From: Actinomycetota bacterium
GTDB taxonomy: Bacteria; Actinomycetota; Acidimicrobiia; Acidimicrobiales; Iamiaceae
Direction of reading: 5' to 3'
Length of the DNA stretch: 15,483 bases
NCBI GenBank assembly: GCA_018268545.1
Contig: JAFDWI010000037.1
Span: forward strand, 1-15,483
The notes under the pieces were generated by a model, which was given only the letters and a program-made list of their open reading frames with translations, had not been told where the DNA came from and did no database searches. The position numbers were made by a program, and so were the translations under genes. This document shows positions 14,106-15,483 of this stretch, in pieces; the stretch's first letter is position 1, and each line of letters starts with the position of its first letter.

Positions 14106-15483
14106 ATGCCCACACGATTCGCCCGCCGAGCCGCTCCGATCATCATGGCGGCCGCCGTCGCCGCTGCCTGCAGTTCCGGCTCGACGAAATCGACCACGTC
14201 CGCCGCACCCTCGTCCACCGCTCCGAGCGCAGCCGCGGCGGTCACCCAGGACTGCACCAAACCCGACGCTGCGTCGAATTGGCTCGTGTACATGCGCGAC
14301 GATGCCAACTCGGCGACGAACCCGTGCAACACCGCGATCACCGCGAAGAACGTCTCGACGCTGGCCGTCGACTGGCACATCGACGACCTGATCGGCGTCA
14401 CCGGCGTCCCGACGGTCGACAAGGGCGTCGTCTACTTCGGTGACGACAAGGGAGCGGTGCGCGCCGTCGCCGCGAAGACCGGAAAGGTGGCCTGGACCTC
14501 CGAGGTCGGCGGTCAGATCGTCGGTTCACCGGCGGTGACCGCCGACAGCGTGTACGTCGGAGTCGGCGGGAGTCTCATCGCCCTCGACAAAGCGACGGGC
14601 AAGCAGCAGTGGAAGATCTCGACGAACCCCGATCCGACGTCACAGATCAATGCATCACCGATCGTCGTCGACGACATGGTGATCATGGGCACCGCGTCGT
14701 TCCAGGTGACCCAACGCCTCGAGCACTACACGTTCCAGGGGTCCATCGGCGCGTACGACACCAAGACCGGCAAGACCATCTGGAATCACATCACGACCCC
14801 GAACGACGCAACCAGCGGTGCGGGCGTGGCCGTGTGGTCGACGCCTGCCGTCGATCGAAAAGACGGACTGCTGTTCATCGGGACCGGGCAGAACCTGGGC
14901 CCGCCGGCCAGCCCGAACGCGGATTCGATGGAGGCACTCGACCTGGCCACCGGCAAGACCGTCTGGTCGATGCAGGCGACTGAGAACGACATCTTCAGTG
15001 GCGGCTACCCGACGGGGTTCGACTACGACTTCGGAGCATCGCCCAACCTGTTCACCGTCGATGGCCGTCTCCTCGTCGGCCAGGGTGACAAACAGGGCAC
15101 CTACTGGGTGCTCGACGCGAAGACCGGCAAGGTCGTCTGGAAGCGGGTGTTGTCCACGCCGAGCCACTTCGGCGGTGTGATCGGGTCCGCCGGCTTCCAT
15201 GACGGGCTCATCATCACCTCGTCGAACGTGGGGAAGGCGGGCGGTTCACCGATGGCACTTCCCGAGACGTCGAAGGTGACCGCGCTGTCGCCGAAGACCG
15301 GCGCCGTCGTGTGGTCCAAGACCCTCGAGGGCAGTGTGTTCGGGCCGATCAGCGGGGTGCCCGGCATCGCGTTCGTGGGCACCGCGAAGAACCACCTGTA
15401 CGCGCTCGACACCCGTACCGGTCGCACGCTGTGGTCCTATGACGCTCCGGCACCGATCGGTGGCGGCGCTTCGATCGTGGGCA
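14106..15483 (+). CDS. Lipoprotein with PQQ-type beta-propeller, truncated by the window end
   Basis: The frame is open from ATG 14106 to the window end (459 codons, no stop). The N-terminus has Arg residues, a short hydrophobic core and a lipobox ending at C22 (VAAAC), then a Ser/Thr/Ala linker to about residue 46. This predicts an exported lipid-anchored protein. The rest is a beta-propeller with at least seven Trp-docking repeats of the type ALDxxTGKxxW (AAKTGKVAW, ALDKATGKQQW, AYDTKTGKTIW, ALDLATGKTVW, VLDAKTGKVVW, ALSPKTGAVVW, ALDTRTGRTLW). WSMQATENDIFSGG and FDYDFGASPNLF recall quinoprotein alcohol or polyvinyl-alcohol dehydrogenases. Enzyme activity is possible but unproven; a binding or BamB-like scaffold propeller is the alternative. 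Confidence 0.8.
   Translation, partial: MPTRFARRAAPIIMAAAVAAACSSGSTKSTTSAAPSSTAPSAAAAVTQDCTKPDAASNWLVYMRDDANSATNPCNTAITAKNVSTLAVDWHIDDLIGVTGVPTVDKGVVYFGDDKGAVRAVAAKTGKVAWTSEVGGQIVGSPAVTADSVYVGVGGSLIALDKATGKQQWKISTNPDPTSQINASPIVVDDMVIMGTASFQVTQRLEHYTFQGSIGAYDTKTGKTIWNHITTPNDATSGAGVAVWSTPAVDRKDGLLFIGTGQNLGPPASPNADSMEALDLATGKTVWSMQATENDIFSGGYPTGFDYDFGASPNLFTVDGRLLVGQGDKQGTYWVLDAKTGKVVWKRVLSTPSHFGGVIGSAGFHDGLIITSSNVGKAGGSPMALPETSKVTALSPKTGAVVWSKTLEGSVFGPISGVPGIAFVGTAKNHLYALDTRTGRTLWSYDAPAPIGGGASIVG

Overview
The window is about 15.5 kb of very GC-rich, densely coding DNA with many GTG starts and many 4-nt stop/start overlaps (GTGA or ATGA). Together with a cluster closely matching the mycobacterial echA20-ipdA-ipdB steroid genes, this suggests an actinobacterium. 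My best guess is the Acidimicrobiia or a relative. This is inferred from gene content and composition, not from a marker gene.

Layout. (1) Positions 1-398: no convincing gene. (2) 399-2798, plus strand: a tightly coupled set made of a three-part protein (YbjN-like, EVE/PUA-like and PD-(D/E)XK nuclease-like regions), a 116-aa unknown protein, a possible 45-aa ORF, and a dual-specificity-type phosphatase. All three junctions are GTGA overlaps, and a hairpin follows. (3) 2853-9174: a divergent sugar-acid locus. On the minus strand are a uronate isomerase (UxaC) and a mannitol-dehydrogenase-family reductase (UxuB/UxaB type). On the plus strand are a LarA-family nickel racemase/epimerase and a GH36-like glycosidase. 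The intergenic DNA between the two arms holds an inverted repeat across the uxaC start and a run of micro-ORFs before larA. (4) 9353-9619, plus: an 88-aa SHOCT-like protein. (5) 9668-13960, minus: IpdB, IpdA, EchA20, an SDR and a patatin-like hydrolase. The first three are the enzymes that open the last two steroid rings. (6) 14106 to the window end, plus: an apparently leaderless lipoprotein with a PQQ-type beta-propeller, cut off by the window edge.

How the genes may work together. In the sugar-acid locus, the glycosidase could release a uronic acid. UxaC would isomerise it to a keto-uronate and the reductase would make an aldonate such as mannonate. The LarA homologue could then epimerise carbon 2, for example mannonate to gluconate, bypassing mannonate dehydratase. 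This last step is my inference. In the steroid block, EchA20 opens ring D and IpdAB opens ring C of CoA-linked intermediates. The first block could be a modification-dependent nuclease system, which makes it the best candidate for something undescribed.
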